This document shows positions 9,173 through 17,292 of a DNA stretch of 64,000 bases, in pieces; position 1 is the first letter of the stretch; every line of letters starts with the position of its first letter. The stretch is from NCBI GenBank assembly GCA_963714995.1, contig CAVQQP010000006.1:62001-126000 (forward strand), in the 5' to 3' direction. Below the pieces are notes generated by a model. That model had not been told where the DNA came from, searched no databases, and saw nothing but the letters and a program-made list of their open reading frames with translations. Position numbers and translations under genes: made by a program. Source of the stretch: Prado023 sp963714995 (lineage in GTDB: Bacteria; Actinomycetota; Actinomycetes; S36-B12; CAIYMF01).

Positions 9173-10822
9173 GTGCGACTGGAGCTGCGCGGAATCACCA
9201 AGAGGTTCGGCACATTCACCGCGAACGACTCGATCGACCTGGTCGTCGAGCCGGGCGAGATCCACTGCCTGCTGGGGGAGAACGGCGCGGGCAAGTCGAC
9301 CCTGATGAACTCCCTGTTCGGCCTCTACCGGCCCGATGAGGGGCAGATCCTCATCGACGACAAGGAGGTCTACTTCCACGACCCCGGGGACGCCATGGAC
9401 GCGGGGATCGGCATGGTCCACCAGCACTTCATGCTGGTGCCGGTCTTCACGGTCGCCGAGAACGTGATGCTCGGCCACGAGCAGACCAAGGGCGCCCTGC
9501 TCGACATGGAGGCCGCGCGCAACCAGGTCCTCGAGCTGTCCCAGAAGTACAACCTCGAGGTCGACCCCGACGCCCTCGTCGAGGACCTCCCGGTGGGCGT
9601 GCAGCAGCGCGTGGAGATCATCAAGGCCCTGGTCAAGGACGCCCAGATCCTGATCCTCGACGAGCCGACCGCGGTGCTGACCCCGCAGGAGACCGACGAG
9701 CTGCTCGAGATCATCCGCCAGCTCAAGGCCAGCGGCCGGTCGGTGGTGATGATCAGCCACAAGCTGCGCGAGATCAAGGCCGTCGCCGACCGCATCACCG
9801 TCATCCGCCGGGGGAAGGTCGTCGGCTCGGCCCTGCCGACCGACTCCGAGACCGAGCTCGCGGCCATGATGGTGGGCCGCGCCGTCAGCCTCAAGGTGGA
9901 CAAGGGCCCGGCAGCGCCCCAGGACGTCGTGCTGGAGATCCGCGGCCTGACCGTGCGCTCGGACACCGGGCAGGCGATGGTCGACAACATCGACCTCGAT
10001 GTCCGCAGCGGCGAGGTGGTCTGCGTGGCCGGCGTCCAGGGCAACGGCCAGACCGAGCTGACCCAGGCCATCGTGGGGCTCGAGAAGTACGTCACCGGGT
10101 CCATCAAGATCAAGGGTGAGGAGCTCGTCGGGCGGACGACCCGGCACATCCTGGACTCCGGGATCGGCTTCGTGCCCGAGGACCGCTCCCACGACGGCCT
10201 GGTGGGCTCGTTCTCGATCGCCGAGAACATGATCCTCGACCAGTACAAGCAGCCACCCTTCGCCAGCGGCGTGCGGATGAAGCCCTCGGTGATCGCGGCC
10301 AACGCCGAGCAGAAGGTGCAGGAGTTCGACGTGCGCACGACCGGTGTGTCGCTGCCGGCCTCGTCGCTGTCCGGCGGCAACCAGCAGAAGGTGGTCCTCG
10401 CCCGCGAGCTGTCCAAGCCGGTGGTCTCGCTGTTCCTGGCCTCGCAGCCCACCCGCGGCGTGGACGTCGGCGCCATCGAGTTCGTGCACAAGCGGGTGGT
10501 GGCCGAGCGCGATTCCGGCGTGGCGGTCCTGATCGTCTCGACCGAGCTCGACGAGGTCGCGGCGCTGGCCGACCGGGTGGTCGTCATGTACCGCGGCAAG
10601 ATCATCGGCATCGTCCCGCCGGAGACCCCGCGCGGGGTCCTCGGCCTGATGATGGCCGGCGTCCCGCAGGACACGGCCGTCCAGAAGGCGGTGGTGACCT
10701 CGCTGGACGATCCACAGGACGCCCTGCCACCTCCCACCTCGGGCCCACCGCCCGAACCCATGCCGGAACCCTCGGGCGAGCGCGATGCCGCACCCCCGGC
10801 AGATGAGGAGGGCCAGCCATGA
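9173..10822 (+). CDS. Nucleoside ABC transporter ATP-binding protein (two ABC domains)
   Basis: 549 residues with two fused nucleotide-binding domains, the layout of the ATPase partners of BMP-type binding proteins (NupO/YufO type) and of sugar importers. Domain 1 has Walker A GENGAGKST, Q-loop VHQHFMLVP and Walker B ILILDEPTAVLTPQE. Domain 2 has a relaxed Walker A (GVQGNGQTE), signature LSGGNQQKVVLAREL and a Walker B-like LFLASQPTRGVDVG in which the usual acidic DEP is replaced by ASQ, a known trait of the second domain in this family. GTG start with GGAGG 8 nt upstream. The C-terminal 40 residues are a Pro-rich tail. Overlaps the next gene by ATGA. Confidence 0.93.
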   Translation: MRLELRGITKRFGTFTANDSIDLVVEPGEIHCLLGENGAGKSTLMNSLFGLYRPDEGQILIDDKEVYFHDPGDAMDAGIGMVHQHFMLVPVFTVAENVMLGHEQTKGALLDMEAARNQVLELSQKYNLEVDPDALVEDLPVGVQQRVEIIKALVKDAQILILDEPTAVLTPQETDELLEIIRQLKASGRSVVMISHKLREIKAVADRITVIRRGKVVGSALPTDSETELAAMMVGRAVSLKVDKGPAAPQDVVLEIRGLTVRSDTGQAMVDNIDLDVRSGEVVCVAGVQGNGQTELTQAIVGLEKYVTGSIKIKGEELVGRTTRHILDSGIGFVPEDRSHDGLVGSFSIAENMILDQYKQPPFASGVRMKPSVIAANAEQKVQEFDVRTTGVSLPASSLSGGNQQKVVLARELSKPVVSLFLASQPTRGVDVGAIEFVHKRVVAERDSGVAVLIVSTELDEVAALADRVVVMYRGKIIGIVPPETPRGVLGLMMAGVPQDTAVQKAVVTSLDDPQDALPPPTSGPPPEPMPEPSGERDAAPPADEEGQP

Positions 10823-12015
10823 GCACCACCGAGCTGCGGACCGAGGTCACCACCCCCGGCCCCGAGCCGAAGACTCGCAAGGGCTGGGTCGACCAGATCA
10901 TCCTCTACGCCCTGTCGATCCTGCTGGCGCTGGTGATCAGCGGCATCCTCATCGCGTTCGCCGACCCGGACGTCCGGGAGACCGCGGGGTACTTCTTCTC
11001 GGCCCCCATGGACACCCTCAGCGCGGCGTGGGAGTCGGTCTCGGAGGCCTACAAGGCGCTGTTCTCCGGCTCGGTCATCAACTTCAGCGCCTACACCGTC
11101 GCCGATGCGCTCAAGCCCTTCACCGAGACCCTGTACACCTCGACCTCCCTGATCTTCGCCGGCCTGGCCGTGGCCCTGCCCTTCCGGGCGGGCCTGTTCA
11201 ACATCGGCGCCCAGGGGCAGTTGATCCTCGGCGCGATCGTGGCCGGCTACATCGGCTTCAGCATCTCGATGCCGTTCCCGCTGCACCTGATCGTCGCGAT
11301 GGTCGGCGGCCTGCTCGCCGGCGCGCTGTGGGGCGGCATCGCGGGCCTGCTCAAGGCCCGCACCGGGGCGCACGAGGTCATCGTCACGATCATGCTCAAC
11401 TGGATCGCGATCTACCTGCTGCAGTACCTGCTCACCCTCGACGCGTTCCAGCGCCCCGGTCGCGACGACCCGCTGAGCCCGGCCGTGGCCACGACCGCGC
11501 AGCTGCCCAAGATCCTGGGCGAGGGCTACCGGCTGAACCTCGGCTTCATCCTCGCCCTGCTGGCGGCCTGGTTCATCTGGTGGCTCCTGGAGCGCTCGAC
11601 GATCGGCTTCGAGTTCCGCGCGGTCGGGGCCAACCCGAACGCGGCCCGCACCGCCGGCATCAACGTCAGGCGCGCGGTCACCGGGGTCATGGTGGTCGCC
11701 GGTGGCATGGCGGGCCTGGCCGGCATGAACCAGATCCTCGGTGGTGCCACGGAGTACGCCCTGGGCAACGGCATCGCCGGTGAGATCGGGTTCGACGCCA
11801 TCACCGTGGCGCTGCTGGGCCGGAGCACCCCCGGCGGCGTGGTCGCCGCAGGCATCCTGATGGGCGGCCTGCGTGCCGGTGGCTCGGCCATGCAGGCCCA
11901 GACCGGCACCCCGATCGACATCGTGCTCGTCGTGCAGTCCCTGATCGTGCTGTTCATCGCAGCACCACCACTCGTGCGCAAGATCTTCCGTCTCAAGGCC
12001 CCGGCGACGGCGTAG
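10819..12015 (+). CDS. Nucleoside ABC transporter permease 1
   Basis: 398-residue inner-membrane permease of the BPD_transp_2 type, with about ten hydrophobic segments. An N-terminal cytoplasmic stretch (about 1-30) leads into the first helix (IILYALSILLALVISGILIAF). Family motifs: RAGLFNIGAQGQL in the first half and EFRAVGANPNAARTAGIN, facing the ATPase, in the second. Start ATG overlaps the ATPase stop; the second permease follows after 15 bp. Works with the lipoprotein at 7903 and the ATPase at 9173. Confidence 0.92.
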   Translation: MSTTELRTEVTTPGPEPKTRKGWVDQIILYALSILLALVISGILIAFADPDVRETAGYFFSAPMDTLSAAWESVSEAYKALFSGSVINFSAYTVADALKPFTETLYTSTSLIFAGLAVALPFRAGLFNIGAQGQLILGAIVAGYIGFSISMPFPLHLIVAMVGGLLAGALWGGIAGLLKARTGAHEVIVTIMLNWIAIYLLQYLLTLDAFQRPGRDDPLSPAVATTAQLPKILGEGYRLNLGFILALLAAWFIWWLLERSTIGFEFRAVGANPNAARTAGINVRRAVTGVMVVAGGMAGLAGMNQILGGATEYALGNGIAGEIGFDAITVALLGRSTPGGVVAAGILMGGLRAGGSAMQAQTGTPIDIVLVVQSLIVLFIAAPPLVRKIFRLKAPATA

Positions 12016-12030
12016 AAGGAGCTGACACAC

Positions 12031-13317
12031 ATGGCAACCGACACCGCTCCCGCCCCGGCAGCCACCGAGCCCGAGGTCCTGCTGCCCATCTCGTACAAGG
12101 CCCCGATCCTCATGGGGGTCCTGGGGCTGCTCGCGTTCGTCCTGTTCGGACTGCGCGGGGACCTCCGGGGAGACCACGACGTTCGACTTCTCGCTGGGGG
12201 ACGAGGCCGTCGCGGTCCCGGACCTCGTCGTGAACTCGAAGACGTTCTCCCTGCTGATGGCCCTCATCTGCCTGGCCCTGGCCGGCCTGGCGCTGATGTG
12301 GGCACGCCAGCGCCGCTCGATCCCGGCCTGGGCCATCGCCCTCTACGGCGTCGCGTTCATGATGTCGTTCCTGTCCTGGGTGGTGGCCGGCAAGACCATC
12401 CAGATGACCGGCCTGCTGCAGGGCTCGGTGCTGCTCAGCGTGCCGCTGATCTTCGGCGCGCTGTCCGGCGTGCTCTGCGAGCGTGCCGGCGTGGTCAACA
12501 TCGCCATCGAGGGCCAGCTGCTCGCCGGCGCCTTCCTCTCGGCACTCGTCGGATCGCTGACCGACAGCCTGCTGGCCGGGCTGATCGCGGCGATCGTGGC
12601 CGGCCTGCTCGTCAGCACGATCCTCGCGGTCTTCGCCGTGCGGTACTTCGTCGACCAGGTGATCGTGGGCGTGGTCATCAACACCCTGGTGCTGGGCCTC
12701 ACCTCGTTCTTCTACACCGCGGTGATGACCGAGGACCCCGAGACGTACAACAGCCCCCCGGTCATGCAGCCGATCCCGATCCCGATCCTGTCCGACATCC
12801 CGGTGATCGGGCCCATCCTGTTCAACCAGTCGCTGATCGTGTACCTCATGTACGTGATCGCCATCCTGATCCACGTCGGCGCTGTTCAAGACCAGGTGGG
12901 GGCTGCGCGTGCAGGTCCGTCGGCGAGCACCCCAAGGCCGCCGACACCGTGGGCATCGACGTGAACCGGCTGCGGTTCCGCAACGTCCTGCTGGGTGGCA
13001 TGGTCTCGGGCCTGGGCGGTGCGTTCTTCACCCTCGGGTCCGTGGGCGCGTTCGGCAAGAACATGACGGCCGGCAAGGGCTTCATCGCCCTGGCCGCCAT
13101 GATCTTCGGCCGGTGGTCCCCGCTCGGCGCGATCGGCGCGGCCCTGCTCTTCGGCTTCGCCGACCAGCTGCAGCAGGTCCTGAGCATCATCGGCACGCCC
13201 ATCCCCAGCCAGTTCATGCTGATGGCGCCCTACCTCGCGACGCTGTTCGCGGTCGCCGGCCTGGCCGGCCGGTCGAGGGCACCGGCGGCCGACGGCATCC
13301 CGTACATCAAGTCGTGA
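12031..13317 (+). CDS. Nucleoside ABC transporter permease 2 (three apparent frame changes)
   Basis: Second permease, about 425 residues once frames are joined. The start (MATDTAPAPAATEPEVLLPI) and first helix are in frame 1. From about 12165 the conserved sequence continues in another frame through the helices and the CERAGVVNIAIEGQLL motif, and from about 12882-12915 it returns through two more single-base changes to SVGEHPKAADTVGIDVNRLR and the C-terminal helices. Every segment carries correct family sequence and joins without gaps if single extra bases are removed near 12165, 12884 and 12914. I regard it as an intact gene with sequence errors. Its stop overlaps the cytidine deaminase start. 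Confidence 0.85.
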   Translation: MATDTAPAPAATEPEVLLPISYKAPILMGVLGLLAFVLFGLRGDLRGDHDVRLLAGGRGRRGPGPRRELEDVLPADGPHLPGPGRPGADVGTPAPLDPGLGHRPLRRRVHDVVPVLGGGRQDHPDDRPAAGLGAAQRAADLRRAVRRALRACRRGQHRHRGPAARRRLPLGTRRIADRQPAGRADRGDRGRPARQHDPRGLRRAVLRRPGDRGRGHQHPGAGPHLVLLHRGDDRGPRDVQQPPGHAADPDPDPVRHPGDRAHPVQPVADRVPHVRDRHPDPRRRCSRPGGGCACRSVGEHPKAADTVGIDVNRLRFRNVLLGGMVSGLGGAFFTLGSVGAFGKNMTAGKGFIALAAMIFGRWSPLGAIGAALLFGFADQLQQVLSIIGTPIPSQFMLMAPYLATLFAVAGLAGRSRAPAADGIPYIKS

Positions 13318-13733
13318 GCGGGCTCGTGGTGGACCCGGCCAGCGTCGACTGGTCGGGGCTGCGGGCCGCTGCCCGCGCTGCGGCGGAGCACGCCTACGTG
13401 CCCTACTCGCACTTCCCGGTCGGGGTGGCCGGGCTGGTCGACGACGGCCGGGTGGTCTCCGGGTGCAACGTGGAGAACGCCTCCTACGGGCTGACCCTCT
13501 GCGCCGAGTGCGGCATGGTCAGCGCCCTGCACGCCTCCGGGGGCGGGCGGCTGGTGGCGGTCGTGTGCGTCGACCAGCACGGCGCGGACCTCATGCCCTG
13601 CGGCCGCTGCCGACAGCTGCTGTGGGAGCACGGCGGACCGACCTGCCTGGTGCACACGACCAACGGCATCCTCCCGATGGCAGCGGTCCTGCCCGACGCC
13701 TTCGACGTCGACGACCTGCGCACGCGCACCTGA
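13314..13733 (+). CDS. cdd: Cytidine deaminase
   Basis: Hydrolytic deamination of cytidine/deoxycytidine to uridine/deoxyuridine in nucleoside salvage. 139 residues, the size of the small tetrameric type. The zinc-site motifs are present: CNVENASYGLTLCAECG, with the CAE triad, and PCGRCRQLL with the two further cysteines. The GTG start overlaps the permease stop (GTGA), so it is translated with the importer, a direct link between uptake and first catabolic step. Same cdd-add order as in mycobacteria. Confidence 0.95.
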   Translation: MSGLVVDPASVDWSGLRAAARAAAEHAYVPYSHFPVGVAGLVDDGRVVSGCNVENASYGLTLCAECGMVSALHASGGGRLVAVVCVDQHGADLMPCGRCRQLLWEHGGPTCLVHTTNGILPMAAVLPDAFDVDDLRTRT

Positions 13734-13765
13734 CCCACCACTCGATGTGGGTGCACCTGCGCCGA

Positions 13766-13771
13766 TAGCCT
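13766..13771 (+). promoter_or_regulatory. Leaderless -10 element of the adenosine deaminase gene
   Basis: TAGCCT followed by 7 nt and the ATG at 13779. Confidence 0.6.
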
Positions 13772-13778
13772 GTCGGCC

Positions 13779-14879
13779 ATGACACTGGACCTCGAGACCT
13801 GCCAGCGCGCACCCAAGGTGCTGCTCCACGACCACCTCGACGGCGGCCTGCGCCCCGAGACGGTGGTGGAGCTCGCGGCCGAGACCGGGTACGCCGAGCT
13901 GCCGACCACCGACCCGGTGGCGCTCGGGGAGTGGTTCCGGGAGTCGGCCGACTCGGGGTCGCTGGTGCGCTACCTGGAGACCTTCGCGCACACGGTCGGT
14001 GTGATGCAGACCGCCCCCGCGTTGCGCCGGGTCGCGCGCGAGTGCGCCGAGGACCTGGCCGCCGACGGTGTGGTCTACGCCGAGGTGCGCTTCGCCCCGG
14101 AGCTGCACATCGAGGGTGGGCTGACCCTCGAGGAGGTCATCGAGGCGGTGCTGGCCGGCTTCGCCGAGGGGGAGCGGGCGACGGCGGAGGCAGGTCGCCC
14201 GATCGTGGTGCGCAGCCTCCTGATCGCCATGCGGACCGCTGCCCGCAGCACCGAGATCGCCCAGCGGGTGGTCGCCTACCGGGACGCCGGGGTCGTCGGC
14301 TTCGACATCGCCGGGGCGGAGGAGGGCTATCCGCCCACCCGGCACCTCGATGCCTTCGAGTACCTGCGTCGGGAGAACGCCCACTTCACGATCCACGCCG
14401 GTGAGGCGTTCGGCCTTCCGAGCATCTGGGAGGCGATCCAGTGGTGCGGCGCCGAGCGCCTGGGCCACGGCGTGCACATCATGGACGACATCACCCGGGA
14501 GCCCGACGGGTCGGTCCACCTCGGTCGGCTCGCCTCCTACATCCGCGACCGGCGCGTCCCGCTGGAGATGTGCCCGAGCTCGAACGTGCAGACCGGGGCG
14601 GCCCCGTCCATCGCCGAGCACCCGATCGGCCTGCTGCGCTCGCTGGGCTTCCGCGTGACCGTGAACACCGACAACCGGCTGATGTCCGGCACGTCGATGA
14701 GCAAGGAGATGCACCTGCTCTCCGAGGCGTTCGGATACGGCCTGGCCGATGTGCAGTGGCTGACGGTCAACGCGATGAAGTCCTCGTTCCTGCCGTTCGA
14801 CCAGCGCCTGCGCATGATCAACGACGTGATCAAGCCCGGGTACTCATCCATGGCGCTCAGCGACATGATGATGGGCTGA
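13779..14879 (+). CDS. add: Adenosine deaminase
   Basis: Converts adenosine and deoxyadenosine to inosine forms. 366 residues, standard length. Metal and catalytic motifs of the amidohydrolase family appear in order: HDHLDG at the N-terminus, HAGE, LGHGVH, CPSSNVQT and NTDNRLMSGT near the C-terminus. The last reads TDN where many family members have TDD, but the metal-binding Asp is kept. Own leaderless promoter 32 bp behind cdd, and a long hairpin directly downstream that separates it from the convergent udk-like/deoC pair. Substrate is taken from the family and from salvage context. Confidence 0.95.
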   Translation: MTLDLETCQRAPKVLLHDHLDGGLRPETVVELAAETGYAELPTTDPVALGEWFRESADSGSLVRYLETFAHTVGVMQTAPALRRVARECAEDLAADGVVYAEVRFAPELHIEGGLTLEEVIEAVLAGFAEGERATAEAGRPIVVRSLLIAMRTAARSTEIAQRVVAYRDAGVVGFDIAGAEEGYPPTRHLDAFEYLRRENAHFTIHAGEAFGLPSIWEAIQWCGAERLGHGVHIMDDITREPDGSVHLGRLASYIRDRRVPLEMCPSSNVQTGAAPSIAEHPIGLLRSLGFRVTVNTDNRLMSGTSMSKEMHLLSEAFGYGLADVQWLTVNAMKSSFLPFDQRLRMINDVIKPGYSSMALSDMMMG

Positions 14880-14890
14880 CTCCCGAGGTT

Positions 14891-14935
14891 CTGGTAGTCG
14901 ATTCGGTCGATTCAATCGACCGAATCGACCACCAG
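14891..14935. terminator. Bidirectional hairpin terminator between add and the udk-like gene
   Basis: Arms 14891-14912 and 14914-14935 form a 22-bp stem with one mismatch and almost no loop, made of repeated TCGATTCGG/CCGAATCGA units. It lies 11 bp after add and 19 bp after the convergent gene, so it can serve both. Confidence 0.75.
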
Positions 14936-14954
14936 GAGCAGCCGGTCCGTCGCG

Positions 14955-15578
14955 TCAGCCTGCGGCCGCCGCTGACGCGCGGCATCGGGCCAGCGCCTCG
15001 CGGGTCTCGCGGGCGCCGAGCGGTCGGCACCCGGCGGCTGTCGCGCGGTCGATCACGACCTGCTCCACCCGGTAGAGGTGCAGCCCCCGGCGCATGATCG
15101 TGCCGGGCGGCTTGCGGCGGTCCTTGAGGTCCCGGGCAGCGCGACGGACCAGGTTCTTCCAGCGGTCGCGGTGCACGACGATCGCATCGAGCAGCAGCCC
15201 GCGCTGCGCCAGCTCGGCGACGAGCTCGGGGGCGAAGATCCCCTCGGCGACGAAGACCTGTGATCCCACGTCGACGATGTGGGTCCCGACGGGGCCGTTG
15301 GCCGAGATGTCGTACACCGGGACCTCCGCGCGGCCCTCGCGGCAGAGCGTCTCCAGCGCCTCGAGGGCGGCCGCGCGGTCCCAGCTGTCCGGGTGGTCCC
15401 AGTCGACGATGTCCAGCTCCGGGTGCCTCGGCAGGGAGGGGTCGGTGCCGGCCTTGTAGAAGTCATCGAGGTAGACCATGGGCAGCCCCACGGAGCGCAC
15501 GATGGTGGACTTCCCCGAGCCGCTGGGCCCCGCCAGCAGGATGACGCGTCGGTGGTCGTCCGGGTCGTCAGTACCCAT
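14955..15578 (-). CDS. Uridine kinase-like P-loop nucleoside kinase
   Basis: 207 residues. The Walker A motif is GPSGSGKST at about residues 18-26, followed by the substrate-side YLDDFYKAG and the D/W-rich WDHPDSWD stretch typical of uridine kinase/phosphoribulokinase-like proteins. Later come VAEGIFAPE and a basic RDLKDRRKPP lid region. Likely phosphorylates a nucleoside, uridine or cytidine by analogy; the exact substrate is inferred only. Start ATG at 15578, inside the end of deoC (11-bp overlap); an in-frame extension upstream lies within deoC and is not used. Shares its transcript with deoC. Confidence 0.75.
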   Translation of the reverse strand: MGTDDPDDHRRVILLAGPSGSGKSTIVRSVGLPMVYLDDFYKAGTDPSLPRHPELDIVDWDHPDSWDRAAALEALETLCREGRAEVPVYDISANGPVGTHIVDVGSQVFVAEGIFAPELVAELAQRGLLLDAIVVHRDRWKNLVRRAARDLKDRRKPPGTIMRRGLHLYRVEQVVIDRATAAGCRPLGARETREALARCRASAAAAG

Positions 15579-16273
15579 CGCCCGCCGCGGTCGCCGGGTC
15601 CGCCGGCGCACCGTCGAGGCCGTCGAGCACCGCCCTGGTGCCGGACAGGCCCAACCGGGTGGCCCCCGCGGTGACCATCTCCAGGGCTGCCGCTGCGGTC
15701 CGCACCCCACCGCTGGCCTTCACGCCCAGGGTGCCGCCGACCGTGTTGGCCATCAGCGAGATCGCGTGGGCCGAGGCCCCTCCCGCGGGGTGGAACCCCG
15801 TCGAGGTCTTGACGAAGTCGGCCCCCGCCTCCTGGCAGATGATGCACGCGCGCACGATCTCGTCGTCGGTGAGCGCGGCCGTCTCCAGGATGACCTTGAG
15901 CAGGACCCCCTCGGTGGCCGCCCTGCACTGCACGGACCTCCTTCTCGGTGACCCGCCAGAGGCCGGCCTTGATCGCGCCCAGGTCGATGACCATGTCGAC
16001 CTCGTCGGCCCCGTCGGCCACTGCCCGGGACGCCTCGGCCGCCTTGATGTCGGCGTGGTGCTTGCCGCTGGGGAACCCCACGACCGTGCACGTGGCGACC
16101 TCCGGTGACAGCAGCCCGTCGGCCAGTGGCAGGAAGGACGGCGAGATGCAGACCGAGAAGACCCCCAGGTCGTTGGCCTCGGCGCACAGTGCCGCGACAT
16201 CGTCGGGGGTCGCCTCGGGCTTGAGCAGGGTGTGGTCGACCATGTGCGCCAGTGCGGAACGGGTGAGTGCCAT
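15568..16273 (-). CDS. deoC: Deoxyribose-phosphate aldolase (one apparent frame change)
   Basis: Cleaves 2-deoxyribose 5-phosphate to acetaldehyde and glyceraldehyde 3-phosphate, the last step of deoxynucleoside breakdown. About 235 residues when joined. The N-terminal half (DHTLLKPEATPDD, VGFPSGKHH, ADEVDMVIDLGA) is in one frame; the C-terminal half (the Schiff-base lysine in DFVKTSTGF, then VKASGGVRT) is in another. The break lies near 15935 (KEVRAVQ / VQCRAATEGV). All catalytic residues are present across the two frames, so a one-base sequence error is the simplest reading. The start MALTRSALAHM is supported by a -10-like CAGAAT 7 nt upstream. Confidence 0.88.
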
Positions 16274-16280
16274 GAGGGGC

Positions 16281-16286
16281 ATTCTG
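16281..16286 (-). promoter_or_regulatory. Leaderless -10-like element of deoC
   Basis: CAGAAT on the minus strand, 7 nt before the ATG at 16273, the same geometry as the TANNNT elements elsewhere. The first base departs from T, so it is weaker. Confidence 0.4.
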
Positions 16287-16457
16287 GCCCCGTTGGTGCT
16301 CCCCTCGCCCGCCGGGGCGCTCTGCAGCCGCCTCCTCCCGCCGGAGATCCACACACCGTTCGGGATCCCCCGAGCGGCATGGGGCTCCTGCCCGGCTGCG
16401 GGGGATCCTCGGCGGGGCAGGTGGTCGCTCAGGGAGAGGCCGGGGCCCCGCGGGGGA

Positions 16458-16463
16458 TAGCGT
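16458..16463 (+). promoter_or_regulatory. Leaderless -10 element of the purine nucleoside phosphorylase gene
   Basis: TAGCGT followed by 7 nt and the ATG at 16471. Divergent from the deoC promoter about 180 bp away; I see nothing else in that gap. Confidence 0.55.
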
Positions 16464-16470
16464 CATCGCC

Positions 16471-17292
16471 ATGACGACAACCGCACCCCAGCCCCTTGAG
16501 GACCCCACTGCTGCTGCCGCCCAGGCCGCCGCCGAGCTCGCCGACCTCACCGGATCCCCCTCCCACGACCTTGCCCTGGTGCTGGGGTCCGGGTGGCTCC
16601 CGGCCGTCGACCTCCTGGGCGAGACGCTGGCTGAGTTCCCCTCGACGGACCTGCACGGATTCGCTCCCCCGGCCGTCGCCGGACATGCCGGCAAGATCCG
16701 CAGCGTCGCCACGCCCTCCGGGGGCCGGGCGCTGGTGTTCCTCGGCCGCACCCACTTCTACGAGGGTCGGGGCGTGGAGGCGGTGGTGCACGGGGTGCGC
16801 ACAGCGGCCGCCGCCGGCTGCCGCACGATCGTGCTCACCAACGGCTGCGGCGGGCTGAACCCCGACTGGACGCCCGGGACCCCCGTGCTGATCAGCGACC
16901 ACATCAACATGACCGGCGCCTCACCCCTGCGCGGGGCGACCTTCATCGACCTCACCGACCTGTACTCGGCCCGGCTGCGCGCCCTGTGCCGGCAGATCGA
17001 CCCGACGCTGGCCGAGGGCGTGTACCTGCAGTTCCGTGGGCCCCAGTACGAGACCCCGGCCGAGGTCCGGATGGCCGGCATCCTCGGCGCCGACCTCGTC
17101 GGCATGTCCACGACCCTGGAGGCGATCGCCGCCCGCGAGGCCGGCATGGAGATCCTTGGCCTGTCCCTGGTGACCAACCTGGCCGCCGGGATGACCGGGG
17201 AGGCCCTGAACCACGAGGAGGTCCTCGAGGCCGGGAAGATGGCTGCCGAGCGCATGGGCGGGCTGCTGGCGACGGTGGTGGGCCAGCTGTGA
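16471..17292 (+). CDS. deoD: Purine nucleoside phosphorylase
   Basis: Phosphorolysis of purine (deoxy)nucleosides to base plus (deoxy)ribose 1-phosphate. 273 residues, trimeric low-molecular-mass PNP type. Motifs: LVLGSGW near residue 37, GRTHFYEG, TNGCGGLN, SDHINMTG, YLQFRGPQYETPAEVRM, VGMSTTLEAIAAREAG and LVTNLAAG. The symbol follows mycobacterial usage for the orthologous gene. The stop overlaps the GTG start of the mutase below, coupling production of pentose 1-phosphate with its isomerisation. Confidence 0.94.
   Translation: MTTTAPQPLEDPTAAAAQAAAELADLTGSPSHDLALVLGSGWLPAVDLLGETLAEFPSTDLHGFAPPAVAGHAGKIRSVATPSGGRALVFLGRTHFYEGRGVEAVVHGVRTAAAAGCRTIVLTNGCGGLNPDWTPGTPVLISDHINMTGASPLRGATFIDLTDLYSARLRALCRQIDPTLAEGVYLQFRGPQYETPAEVRMAGILGADLVGMSTTLEAIAAREAGMEILGLSLVTNLAAGMTGEALNHEEVLEAGKMAAERMGGLLATVVGQL

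Noticed and set aside
9370..12336. 988-codon open frame on the minus strand opposite the ABC transporter genes
   Set aside because: Exact antisense of conserved ATPase and permease sequence; no recognisable domain.
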